Source: Polyporus tsugae (lineage: Eukaryota; Basidiomycota; Agaricomycetes; Polyporales; Polyporaceae). Taken from it: DNA of 64,000 bases. Shown here piece by piece: positions 11,882 through 21,619 of the stretch. The stretch covers positions 1,178,001 through 1,242,000 of the forward strand of contig JAHRBS010000001.1 of NCBI GenBank assembly GCA_024305745.1, read 5' to 3'. The translations under genes were made by a program, and so were the position numbers. Under the pieces are notes generated by a model. It was not told where the DNA came from, searched no databases, and worked only from the letters and a program-made list of their open reading frames with translations. Within the stretch, counting starts at the first letter, position 1; every line of letters begins with the position of its first letter.

Positions 11882-13170
11882 GACGTCCTGGCCGCAGTCC
11901 TGTACCACCCCTCCATCTCATCGATCGGGCGGGATCTTGCAGCAGAGCCTTGGGAGTGGACCCATGACGTTCAGGACTCCTTCAGGTGAGCATTCCGGAC
12001 AAGCGCGCAACGGATAGCTCAGTCGTAGAGCTCGAATCCTCCGAGTCCTTACGGTCACTACTACGGTGGGGCAAAGAACCTACAGGTTATTCGCAAATGT
12101 TATTAACGCACGTTGTTAACCAAGGTTATTAACATGCAAAGAACTCGAGGGAGTTATTCGCAGTGTGAAATACCCTGGCGCCTAACAAAGTCAAGCACAA
12201 CAAAGGAGCACTATCCGGCCGCAGATTGTGAGTGCGAGAGACACTTCTGTGCGCCTTTACGCACCACTAATAAGTGGTGCACCTCCTGGTGTCGGTGTCC
12301 TGAGCCAGATGTCTAGTAAGGCTAAGGCGTCCTCGATAGCAGACAAGCATCGGCCCGGGCCGGGAAGTCCGCGGAGATTTAGACGCCCCAGCCTCCCAGG
12401 AGCCCGGCAGGAGGCCTGGGGAAATGCAAAGGACTGAGATATGCCAGGACACGGGCTTGAGAGGTCCATATAAAATATCATGCAAGACATCGATGCGCTA
12501 GGGATGATGGAAGTTGGAACAGCTCGAGGCGCACGGAACCGATAAGCGCCCGAGAAAAACTGTTAGTAACTCTGCGAATAACTGAGCTTCGGACGCCCAT
12601 CGGTTATTAACTCTGCGAATAACCCCTCGGAGAGTTTCTCGCCCCACCGTAATCGAGACCGCGAACCAGACAGCGCTCGCCCCGCGGCATACCAGACGTT
12701 CTTCGCCGAGCTCATGCGCGACGCACCGAATGCGGGCCCAGTCTAGGCGACGTTCCACCGCGGCTGTACGTGGTCTGTCCGCCCCAAGTGGCGGTACACG
12801 TGCCCGCTCGCGGCACGCAACACCTCGCACCCGGTCCTCATCGTGCAGCGGCGGCATGACCCGGGGTGCCCGTTGCGCGACGCGCTGGCGGTGAGGGAGC
12901 GGTATGGCCGCGCGGGGATACTCGTGCAGAGCTCGTTCGGACACTGCTCCTCAACTGGGTCGAGCATGTGCACAGCGAAGCATGTGCGGGCGTACGTGGA
13001 GGAGGGGACGTTGCCGGCGGAGGGGACGGTGTGCGACCCTGACGAGGTGCCGTTCATAGGACGGGTGAGTGAGATCCAGGCGAAGTCGGCGGACGACGAG
13101 AGGCTGCTGGATGCATTGAAAGGCTTGTCGAATGCTGTGCCCATCTTCGGTGCACAAAGCCGGGGAAGAG
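11882..13170 (+). pseudogene. Decayed alpha/beta-hydrolase (peptidase S33, TAP-like C-terminal domain) split by a TIR element
   Basis: The segment 12776-13160 reads PKWRYTCPLAARNTSHPVL, then RRHDPGCPLRDALAVRERYG, SSFGHCSSTGSSMCTAKHV, RAYVEEGTLPAEGTVC and DPDEVPFIGR. This matches the TAP-like C-terminal domain, where D and H of the catalytic triad lie in the P-G-C-P and F-G-H-C-S blocks. Upstream, AYQTFFAELMRDAPNAGPV (12690-12748) is in another frame and ends at a TAG, so the copy is frameshifted. On the far side of the TIR element, 11882-11986 reads VLAAVLYHPSISSIGRDLA, plausibly an earlier part of the same gene. No N-terminal domain or start is left. The family link of the C-terminal part is firm; the upstream part is an inference. 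Confidence 0.55.
12064..12649. mobile_element. 586-bp non-autonomous TIR element (MITE-like), TA target duplication
   Basis: The ends read CGGTGGGGC (12064) and GCCCCACCG (12649), each flanked by TA (12062-12063 and 12650-12651). The imperfect inverted repeats extend about 45 bp and include GGTTATTCGCA on the left and TGCGAATAACC on the right. The 10-mer GTTATTCGCA occurs four times in mirrored order: 12086-12095, 12153-12162, and inverted at 12573-12582 and 12614-12623. GTTATTAAC motifs lie alongside. No coding capacity is visible. TA duplication points to a Tc1/mariner-like source, but the superfamily is an inference. Confidence 0.75.
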
Positions 13171-13511
13171 TGCAAGGCGGAGGATTGGTGTTTGGCATTG
13201 TGGGCAGTTGGCAGCTACATGTCCCTGGGTACAACTTGACCAAGCTCAGCCGGTCTTGCACAATTCCGACAAGCATCCCTCTCCGTTCAACGTGAGATGG
13301 TACTCTAATATTAAGACGTCGCAAACCAAGGAGAGTTTTCTTCGTGTGACTGAGGCGGCAGTTGGCTTAGTGACTCTTATCTGCTTGGTTGAACCACCTG
13401 CCGAGCTTGCAACCTGACAGCGTCAAGCTCCCGGTATATAATGAACATCCTCCGTGGAACAGATCTGAGGTGATGTGCGAAGACTGAGAAAAACACAAAA
13501 TACGCAAAGGG
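13171..13511. other. Intergenic
   Basis: This stretch lies between the hydrolase relic and the tRNA gene. I see nothing in it. Confidence 0.5.
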
Positions 13512-13518
13512 AAAAAGT

Positions 13519-13627
13519 TGACAAGAGTGGGATTTGAACCCACGCCTGGATACCCAGATGAGAAACCCGCTGGAGCAGGCAAGCTTTCGCTTGAGTCACA
13601 CGCCTTGGACCGCTCGGCCATCTTGCC
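13519..13627 (-). tRNA. tRNA-Leu(CAA) with intron
   Basis: The minus-strand acceptor GGCAAGA pairs with TCTTGTC, followed by discriminator A73 as expected for Leu. The D arm is GCC...GGC, the T arm GTGGG-TTCAAAT-CCCAC, and the long variable arm has a CTGG/CCAG stem, as in class II tRNAs. The anticodon loop reads CTCAAG, giving CAA. An intron of about 25 nt follows position 37, and its CTTG pairs with the anticodon CAAG, as in other eukaryotic tRNA-Leu(CAA) genes. The anticodon stem TGTGA/TCTCA has one T-T mismatch. A T5 Pol III terminator follows at once (13513-13517). Protein frames over this segment are artefacts. Confidence 0.87.
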
Positions 13628-13808
13628 ACACCTTTCAACCCTCAGGAATAGTATACCAAGCATAATGGAACCACGACCCCATGGCGCAAGGCTTGCGGCG
13701 CACTCCTCAATACTTTTTTCATGATACAAGAATATATTAGCGAGATACGTCCTATGCATTGATGTACACAACACTACTTCATATAACTACTTGGCTACCT
13801 TTTTACGC

Positions 13809-15244
13809 TCAAGCCGTAACAGCTACCGGACGAGGAGCCTTGATCACTCCCTCGACTTCCATTCCAGGAGCGGCCTTGCGCGCATCCATAAGCTGCGAAA
13901 TGGGGATGCCTGACTGCAGCTTGTGCGCACGGCACTCGGCAAGGAAGTCGGTGAACATCTCGATGGTGTCGAGGGGTCCGCCCGCGCTCTCGGGGTGGAA
14001 CTGGACACCCCACACATTTTTGCCCGACTCGGCTGAGGACTTGATGCCCTCGACGGACGAGTCGTTGCAGTTGATGAAGAAAGGCTCCCACCCGGCGGGG
14101 AAGGGGTCTTGCAATTTTAAGGCGTATTGGTGGTTTTGACTGTGGATGTGAGTCAGCATCGGTTGACGAACGATGACCTAAATGAGAAAACACACCTAGT
14201 GACGTAGACGCGGCCCGCCTTGATGGAGCCAGACGACGCGAGCGCGAGGACGGGCTGGTTGTGGCCACGGTTGCCGAACCTCATCCGGTAAGCCTCGAGG
14301 CCAGCGGCCATGCCGATGATTTGATGGCCCATGCAGATACCGAAGACGGGCTTGTCCCACTCCTGGAGCGTCTTGCGAAGATGCATCGCAGCTTCCATGC
14401 AGTGGTTCGGGTCGCCGGGGCCGTTGCTCAGGAAGAGACCATCGAAGCGGTCGCAGATGCTGTTAAAGTTGTAGTTCCAGGGCAGGACTGTGACGGCGGC
14501 ACCACGGCGAACAAGCGAGCGGAGGATGTTGGCCTTCGCACCGAAATCGAGGACGGCGATCTTCACGTCGCCGGTGGGGTTGAGTTCGTAGGGGGTTTTC
14601 GTGGAGGCCTGTTCAACGAGGTTCTCCGTAGTAGGATCCCAGTACTCTGCAGGCTGGGGAGCGGCAAGCGACGCATCAGCACCGACAGCAAGGCGACCGA
14701 GGGTGGTGCCTTGGTCCCGAAGGAGCGTAGTGATAGCACGTGTGTCGACGCCAGTAATGCCAGGGACGTTGTACCGCTGGCACCAAGAGGCGAGCGACTC
14801 GACGGCGGTGTAGTGGGAAAACTTCTCAGCGACGTCGGCGACCACGATAGCGCTGCACTGGATGTTTTGTGATTCAAGAACGACGCCTACGTCCTGGCTA
14901 TCGATTGAGGTCGTGTTGCGGGGAACACCGTAATTTCCGATAAGAGGGGTGGTGAAAACGAGGATTTGACCGCGGTAGGATGGGTCGGTCATCGATTCGG
15001 TGTCTGCGAAGACTCAGGGGTTCGGTGTCAAGTTCATTGGGATATGCATGCGCGGCTTACAGGACGTGATGGATGTCGAGAAAACAGTCTCTCCAAAGAT
15101 GCTGCGAGGAGCGCCGAAAGAGCGACCATGGAAGGATTGGCCAGTCTTGAGGTGGAGGATAGCCGGCAGGGGTGTAAAGGAGGATGCATGGGTGGCGAGT
15201 CCTCGAGAGAGGCGAATGATACGAGTAAAGTTGCGGGCCAACAT
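13809..15244 (-). CDS. CPA1: Carbamoyl-phosphate synthase, arginine-specific, small (glutaminase) subunit, mitochondrial
   Basis: Three exons (15244-15061, 15003-14196, 14139-13809) give 440 aa. The start MLARNFTRIIRLSRGLATHA is a mitochondrial presequence. The small-subunit N-domain follows (FGETVFSTSITSYTESMTD, QILVFTTPLIGNYGVP, VDTRAITTLLRDQG). The class I glutamine amidotransferase domain has VLDFGAKANILRSL, LFLSNGPGDP, the nucleophile Cys in FGICMGHQIIG and the catalytic His-Glu in WGVQFHPESAGGP. It releases ammonia from glutamine for carbamoyl phosphate in arginine synthesis, with the large CPA2 subunit encoded elsewhere. The leader carries a spliced attenuator uORF (15267-15405), so arginine-dependent translational repression is expected. 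Confidence 0.95.
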
Positions 15245-15266
15245 GGTATTGATGTTCAGGTTTCCT

Positions 15267-15405
15267 TTAATGCGCAAGGAGAGAGAAAACGAGGTCGCTG
15301 AGGTAGCTGTCCAGACAAATGGGGTCAAAATACCGCCCTTTATGCACAAGCAATCAACGCGAGCAAGACGACTCACTCGTCGCGAGTATTCTGAGTGAAG
15401 ATCAT
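15267..15405 (-). CDS. Arginine attenuator peptide (AAP) uORF in the CPA1 leader, interrupted by an intron
   Basis: Exon 15405-15377 (ATGATCTTCACTCAG...) joins exon 15306-15267 through a 70-nt GT-AG intron. The product has 22 codons: MIFTQNTRD, then DYLSDLVF, then SLLAH and TAA. The core D-Y-L-S-D, with an aromatic residue a few positions later, matches the attenuator peptides of ascomycete CPA1/arg-2, which stall the ribosome when arginine is high. The uORF stop lies 22 nt before the CPA1 ATG. Read without splicing, the first exon stops after 10 codons and the DYLSD core is lost, so intron retention would change the regulator. Confidence 0.85.
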
Positions 15406-15737
15406 GAACGAGCTGAGTCGCTCAAGATTCAAAGGGTTGGGTGTGAGGAGCTCAACAGGGGCAGGTCGCGGTGGAGGACGAAAGATATTTGGATGACTCG
15501 TGCGCGCTACATGGCGACTTTTGAATGGCTCTCCACGTGTGGAGCGCCGCCTATCACCGACGATTAGCAGCACTTATTAATAAGTAAGCGTGCAGGTCTA
15601 ATTCCTGTAACAAGCTAATAATAGGCAGGGTAATCAAGCGTCCTAACTCTGGCGCTTCTCCACCTTAACACACTCCTCCGAGTCTGCATTCCTTGAGCCT
15701 TCTACTCTCAGTCTCTCATGACCCCACAGGCTCCGCA
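15406..15737. promoter_or_regulatory. Divergent promoter region of CPA1 and the BSD gene
   Basis: Both genes start outward from this 330-bp gap. ATGACTCG near 15493 is one base off the general amino-acid control site TGACTCA, so a Gcn4/Cpc1 site is possible but not shown. Confidence 0.4.
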
Positions 15738-17538
15738 ATGAACTTTTTTGACACATACGATGTCTCGGGGACTGCTACGACTCCAACGAATACCCAGCCC
15801 ACGCAGAGTCTGAACGAGGAGGTCTCGGAGGTCGTCGGGCAGTTCAACCGATTCTGGGGTGGCTTCCGGAAACAAGTAGGCACGCTCACCTTATCTCCTA
15901 CTCATGGCGCTCAGTATACAACTTGGTGCCTTGGTGAATTATAGAGCCAAGTCGCGTTTGAGGCGGCGAGGAAGGATCTCGGCTCGGTCGTGCAGCAGGC
16001 GCAGAAGGAGCTCACGAAACTGACGGCGGAAACGCCAGCCGCATCTTCGACGACCCCGGAGCCTAGTACGTCCGCAACAGAACAAGCACCATCTGCATCC
16101 GTCGACGCTGCCGATGCACCCTCTACCCCCTCATCGTCGGCAGACTCTACCTCTACCGAACCAACCGACAAAGCCGTCCCCGAGTCTTCTACATTCTCCC
16201 CATCACAGTCCTCGCAGCCTCAGACGATCTTCGCCCGGCTGCAGGCATCATTACCGCCCGCATTGGTTAATGTCCAGTCTCAGCTCCCGGACTCGCTGAA
16301 GGAGACATTGAATCACGCCCGAGTCGGCAGTGCGAACCTGACTGCACTGGACTTCGCACAGCTGCGCAGCACGATCGCAACAGAGCTCCAGCGCGTGCAA
16401 GGTGCGACCGAGGAGTACGTCCACCGCAGCGAGGACTTCCTCCGCGAGGCCGGCGAGTTCCTCAAGGATGCAGTGAAGGTCGTTCCACCGGAGGAGGGCG
16501 ACTCCGGATACCCTGGCCTGATCTGGGACGGCACTGATGTGTGGATGTTGCCCATGGCGAGCGGCACTGCGTCGCCCTCGCCTGCGGCCAGTAACAACGG
16601 CAAGGGCAAGGAGAGGGAGGCGTCGGGCAGCTCTGTACGCCCGTCTGTCGATACCCTGCGTGCGGTGGCCACGCGTGCGGAGTCGATGCTGAAGCAGTTG
16701 CGACACGACCCGGAGGTCATCAAGGTCGACCCGAAGGACGATGCCAATGTGCGCGACATGTATACCAATTGGCTTGCGACGGAGGCGGCCTCCGAGGACC
16801 GCGGATTGGGTACGACCCCGTGGCAGAACAAGACTGAGCGGGCATTGGCAGATCCGGTGGACGGAGCGGCGTTGAAGGCAACAATGGACATTCTCGGTGC
16901 GCGCCCTAGGTGACACACTATCGTGGATCCTGTCTCACGTCTCCGCAATCATCCAGTGCCGGAAGCCCTGACACACGACGAGTTTTGGACGCGGTATTTC
17001 TTCCGTGTGCACCAGGTCGAGCGCGAAGAGGCTCGTCGGAAGGCGATCATACAAGGTACATTATCCTGATATTGTTTGAATCAGACATACTTATAGCGCT
17101 GCAGGCACTACTGAGAACGATGAGGATTTCAGCTGGGAGGATGATGAAGAGGAAACCGTATCCCCTAGTGTAAAGCTCCCAACGACGCCGTCTCCCACCG
17201 TGAGCGCGGACCAACCCAAGGTATTGGCGGCGCCCCTCATCGCATCTACGACCGAGGCGAGGTCCCTTGGCTCCACTCCAGCAAACTTGAGCCCCAGACA
17301 AAGTAGCGAGGACAGTTACGACGTTGTCTCGTCTCAAGTCAGCAATAGCGGTACTGTGGATGGGAGTGCCGGGAAGGTGAAGGCGGTCACGAAGGAGGGT
17401 GGAGAGGATGAAGACGAGGATGACGGTGAGGATGAAGAGGAGGAGGAAGAAGAGGAGGAGGAGGAGGAGGAAGGTGAAGAGGAGGAGGAAGAGGAGGATG
17501 ACGAAGAAGAAGAAGAAGAGGAGAGTGACTGGGAGTGA
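15738..17538 (+). CDS. BSD-domain protein with acidic C-terminal tail (Dos2-like)
   Basis: The start is MNFFDTYDVSGT, and three introns follow. The N-terminus has VVGQFNRFWGGFRKQSQVAF and a helical region; the middle is Ser/Thr/Pro-rich. The BSD fold comprises LRHDPEVIKVDP, NWLATEAAS and, after an intron, LTHDEFWTRYFFRVHQVERE with the diagnostic FW/YF residues. The tail has EDFSWEDDEEE, a disordered stretch and a run of about 45 residues that are almost all Glu or Asp, ending SDWE. BSD domains occur in TFIIH p62, synapse-associated proteins and yeast Dos2. This architecture resembles the Dos2-like cytoplasmic group, whose molecular role is unclear. Confidence 0.8.
17401..17535 (+). repeat. 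GAG/GAA-rich low-complexity tract
   Basis: The purine-rich run encodes the poly-acidic tail of the BSD protein and is likely to vary in length between strains. Confidence 0.8.
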
Positions 17539-17882
17539 GCAACTGAATATGCAGGCACTGCCCGGTGTTGTACGCTTTTGATGCTAATATGTATGGATGT
17601 GCTGGGGAGCTGTTGAAAACCCTGCGCACGGAGCGGTTCAAGTGTCTACACTGCGGGATCTGCGAGGCAGTGCCTGCTGAGGTCTCAGAAGTGTGGCACT
17701 GCTCACCGGCACCATTCAGCGCTTCGGCTGCGGGTCATGATCAGCTTCTCAACTTGTTGACTTGTCCGGTCATGTTCTCTTGAAGCTGTCTGCTATTCAC
17801 CGCCTCTCGCAGCAGCCCCGGCGTCGATTTGTGCGATAAACTGCGACCGCTTTATAAGTCGCGTCCTGCGAACTACCTTACT
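17539..17882. other. Intergenic
   Basis: This stretch holds the 3' end of the BSD gene and the leader of the Zn2Cys6 gene. TTTATAAG near 17850 could be a TATA-like element about 30 bp before the ATG region. Confidence 0.4.
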
Positions 17883-20800
17883 ATGGTGACCGACTCGCAC
17901 TCGGCTTTCTTCGACTCATCTCTGAATCAAGCTCAAATGGACACGGCGACTCTTGGGAGCTTCCTCAGCACCGCGTCTTCACCTCTATATCCCAGCACCG
18001 GCTCTTCTGCTATGTCTGATACTTCTGGGCCGTCCGATTCCCCTCCAAGCGACTTAGGCCCTGAGCACGCCGGCCCATCTCGCAGTTCATCTGCATCTCC
18101 CGTCAGGACGTCCACTGGCGCCGGCCGTAAAAGGGTTCGCCCTAAGGTCGTCCTCGCCCCCGGCCAGCCTCCCACCGCGCGGGGCAACCCTCGAATACGC
18201 GTTTTCGTTGCTTGTCGTCAATGGTAACCTTCGGAATTTACTTTACACGACCGACGGTTCGGTGGCTTATCTACTTGATTATCGTTATTCTAGTCGTGCT
18301 CGCAAGGTCCGATGCGACGGGGCCAAGCCCATTTGCTGTAACTGCCAGAAGCGTTCTTCGGAGGCAGAACAGTGCAGTTACGACTCGGGGCCCAACCGTC
18401 GAGGACGAGAGAAGGGTAGCACTCGCCTCCGTGCCGCGTGCGGCGCGGCAACGGAGCAGAAGACGTTGAAATCAATTTCCGGTCGTCAAGCTCAAGATGG
18501 CACGGGCCCTCCACCACCTAGCCATAGCCCACTCCCAGGACAGAACGAGGCTCTCCCCAGCAGCAGTGACCCTTCCCCGATGCTGCTGGACTATTCTGGC
18601 GACGACGGTGTATTCGATTTTTCCGACGTACGTATGCGGTGGTAGGTAACCAAGTGTGGTGACTGTTAGTGACGTTGTTTCTACAGGAAATGGCCTGGGA
18701 GTATGATCCATTACTCTACAACGTGACATCTCCCACGGACATGGCGCTTTTGCCTGACGTCCTGTCCGTTGTCGACGGTGACCTTGCACTGCTACCGGAG
18801 CCGACGATTGTTGTTACCCCCCCTGAAGTTCGGAGCGGGGGAGAAGAGGTCGGGCAGACCATCCCTACACGACCCAGTGCGCAATTTGCCCGGGATACAT
18901 GGTGGGATGCTCTCCTCTCGTTCTATGCCGACGACCACGGCTTTGGGGGTGGCGACATGCAACTCATTGCCGTCAACCACACACAACGGAACATGGCGAT
19001 GAAGTCCATCATGTCAGACCTCCGCGCGCTTTTCCAGTCGTCGCCGTGCTGGACTAGCTACATTCACCTTCCACGTTTCTTCGACACGGTATTCAGCCCC
19101 GTGCGGCGCAAGTCGTTGCAGCCGAGCCTTATGCTAGCCGCCCTCGCTTTGGGTACGCTTTGCCAAAGCTCTGAAGCTGAGTACGGCGCAAAGGGCAGGA
19201 ACAAGGCCCTGAAACTCCTGGATATGGCTAATGGCGCGATAGAATCGAGTCTAGCCACAGGTTGGATCGATATCGGCATTGTGCAGGCAGCGCTGGTAAG
19301 ACCGTCCTTACGCTCGTTTGGACTTCTAGAGAAGATGACATATACGCATTCTCGCAGATAATCGTCTTTTTCGAGATGCACTCGCACCCGAAGCAGACGT
19401 TTGAGCGCTCTCTGTCATCGCTGCTTTTGGTCGACTCCCTCCTTCGCCTTTTCGGCCTGACGAGGATAGACGAGGACCTGAAGCCTCGAGGCCTTTCTCC
19501 TTATGCCGTCATCCAGCCTCAAGGATACAATCCCGCCGCAGACGTGGGCTTCATCCCACCACTGCAAAGTGCGAGTCACAACTGGAGTACCACTACACCG
19601 GGAATTAGCCCCACGCCATTCCAAGGACACCCGTTCGTTCCGCCTTCAAACGCAAGATCAAGCTTTGTCGATGGCGTACCCTTAGGCTCTTCTCCCCTCC
19701 AACACAACCATTTCCAGTCTTCCCAGGGTGTTGGCTGTAACTGCGCGGCTTTGTCGTTGGGACAGAATTGGCCTTCTATTAACGCCCTCGCGCCCTCGTG
19801 GCGGGGGACGATGATGTGGCCTGAAGGGCTGTCCGAAGGCGACTTCAGGAGAGAAGAGTGCCGCCGGATTGTGTGGAGCAGCGTTATGGCCGTCGCGAAC
19901 CTGAATGCGTATACCGTCGCCGTTCCTGATTCGCTGATCAAGGGCTTTGAGAAGCTGCTTGTGCGAGAACCGGAGAAGGTGAGCGGCCGCCCCACCAGCG
20001 CCCATGATATCCAGCCCTTTTGGCCCTTCTCATGCTGTGTTCTCCCGTTTTCTTTTTTTTGTCGCTGACATGTTTGCATGCAGTTCTTCCTGCTGTTCCC
20101 GTCGGAAGTGCTCGCGAACACCGGGAGGCGGGTCGAGACGGACGACATCTGGACGCTCAACTACCGCACGATGCTCCTCCTACACGTCTGCATGCGCACG
20201 CGCGAGAACCCGCACTTGAGCCTCGCGGACCGCGCGCAGCTGTCGGTCCAGGCGTGGATGGAGATCGACGACATCGAGCGGCGGCTCGGGCGCCACACGT
20301 GCGACCTGGACAGCGCGTTCGGGTTCCAGACGAAGGAACTGCTCTTTGCGTGCGTATTCCAGAGGTTGTTGTCTGTGATGGGGGGGAGGGTGTTGACTGA
20401 ATGTTCACGGTCTAGGATGAGGATGCTCACGTCATATGAGTTCCAGCGATACATCCCACAGGTCACGACGTCGGTATTCTTCACGATCAAGATGATGGTG
20501 ATAGTGGCTGATTGGATATATGCACGCACAGAACTGGCAGTACTCTCTTCTACCGCGACAAGGCCGAAGAGTGGCGTAAGTCTGATCTTCTTAATCAGGA
20601 TTGTTGGCATTCGTTTGGTTCTCATGATCACCAGTGAAATACATAGAAGAGGTGGGCGAGTGCATCTGGGAATCCGTGTGTAAGGGGACGAGCTCTCCGT
20701 CTCAGGACCATCGCAAGTCGCTCCTCCTGTATTGGATCGTGTCCAACATTCGAAAGTCAGTACCCTTACCCCCTTATAACTCCTGTTATTAACGTGGCTA

Positions 20801-21147
20801 CTCCAGAGCAATTGCGTTGTGGAAGGCCGATCACGGCCTGATTCGCGCGCTTGAGTTTGCGAAACGGTGCGCCGAATACGCCGAATACTTGTTGATGCTC
20901 TGGCCGAACTTCCGTAAGTGGCCGGCCGCCTTTCAGTAAACACCTGATCCTGAACGGTGACTGAATGGGTCTGGTTCTGTTAGGTTTGCGACAGGTGTGG
21001 CAGGCCCTTCGCTACTCGCTGGTAGAGGCATGCCTTGAGGCGGGCATTCCACCACCGCCACCTTCGTTACCGCGAGTCATACCAAAGGTCGACCCGGCGC
21101 CGGTCCCAGATGCGGATTTCAGTGATCTCATTTATAGTGCAACATGA
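17883..21147 (+). CDS. Zn2Cys6 fungal transcription factor with fungal_trans regulatory domain
   Basis: Ten exons. The Ser/Pro-rich N-terminus (MVTDSHSAFFDSS) leads to the binuclear cluster FVACRQCRARKVRCDGAKP-I-CCNCQKR...C, split by an intron inside CRQC. The following basic linker (NRRGREKG) and the long middle region with WWDALLSFY, RALFQSSPCW, PSLMLAALALGTL, EECRRIVWSSVMAVANLNAY and FFLLFPSEVLANTG belong to the fungal-specific regulatory domain. The C-terminal part continues as LFYRDKAEEWLKYIEEV, LLLYWIVSNIRKAIALW and RQVWQALRYSLVEACLEAG. The protein is expected in the nucleus, binding CGG-type half sites as a dimer. The target pathway cannot be told from the sequence. Confidence 0.88.
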
Positions 21148-21619
21148 CGAGGATGCAGATATGGGTTGTTTCAGATATCATTGCTATTGTACTGTACATG
21201 TATTAAGATCTCCTCGTCGCTTGGAGGAACCGAAGCTCCAGTACTGAGTAACGTAACGCAAATCTGTCGGGAAGTCAGGCCACAAAGTGGTGGCAATTGT
21301 GAAGCGCAAAATCGCGTTCGCCGTTCTTCAGACCCGGCGTCCTGTCGGTTATGCGGGCTTGCATTCTTGATGGAGGATCGCTCTGTGATGGAGTGTGTGG
21401 CATAACAACTTCTTTGGAAAACGCTTCAGGCTCCTACCAGAAGATTACTACGGCTGAAACTACGACGAGCTCGGGATGCATGGACATATGTGAGTTGGTC
21501 ATCTACTTTCTACCATTCGATGCGAAGATGCAAGATACTAGTGCTATATGCGGTATGTAGGATAGGATGCGAGCAAGAAATGTGCAAAATACCTGAGAAC
21601 AACTGTGTTGAGAACAACC
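21148..21619. other. Convergent intergenic region
   Basis: Stop codons of two facing genes border this stretch. No other feature is seen. Confidence 0.6.

Noticed and set aside
11365..11967. 200-codon plus-strand frame antisense to the phosphoesterase start
   Set aside because: It overlaps a strongly supported minus-strand exon and has no family features.
12010..12045. tRNA-like A-box (TAGCTCAGTCG) next to a B-box-like CTCGAATCC
   Set aside because: The spacing is far too short and no acceptor stem can be formed.
13367..13774. Long minus-strand frame containing MAERSKACDSSESLPAPAG
   Set aside because: It is a translation of the tRNA-Leu gene and its flanks, a common artefact.
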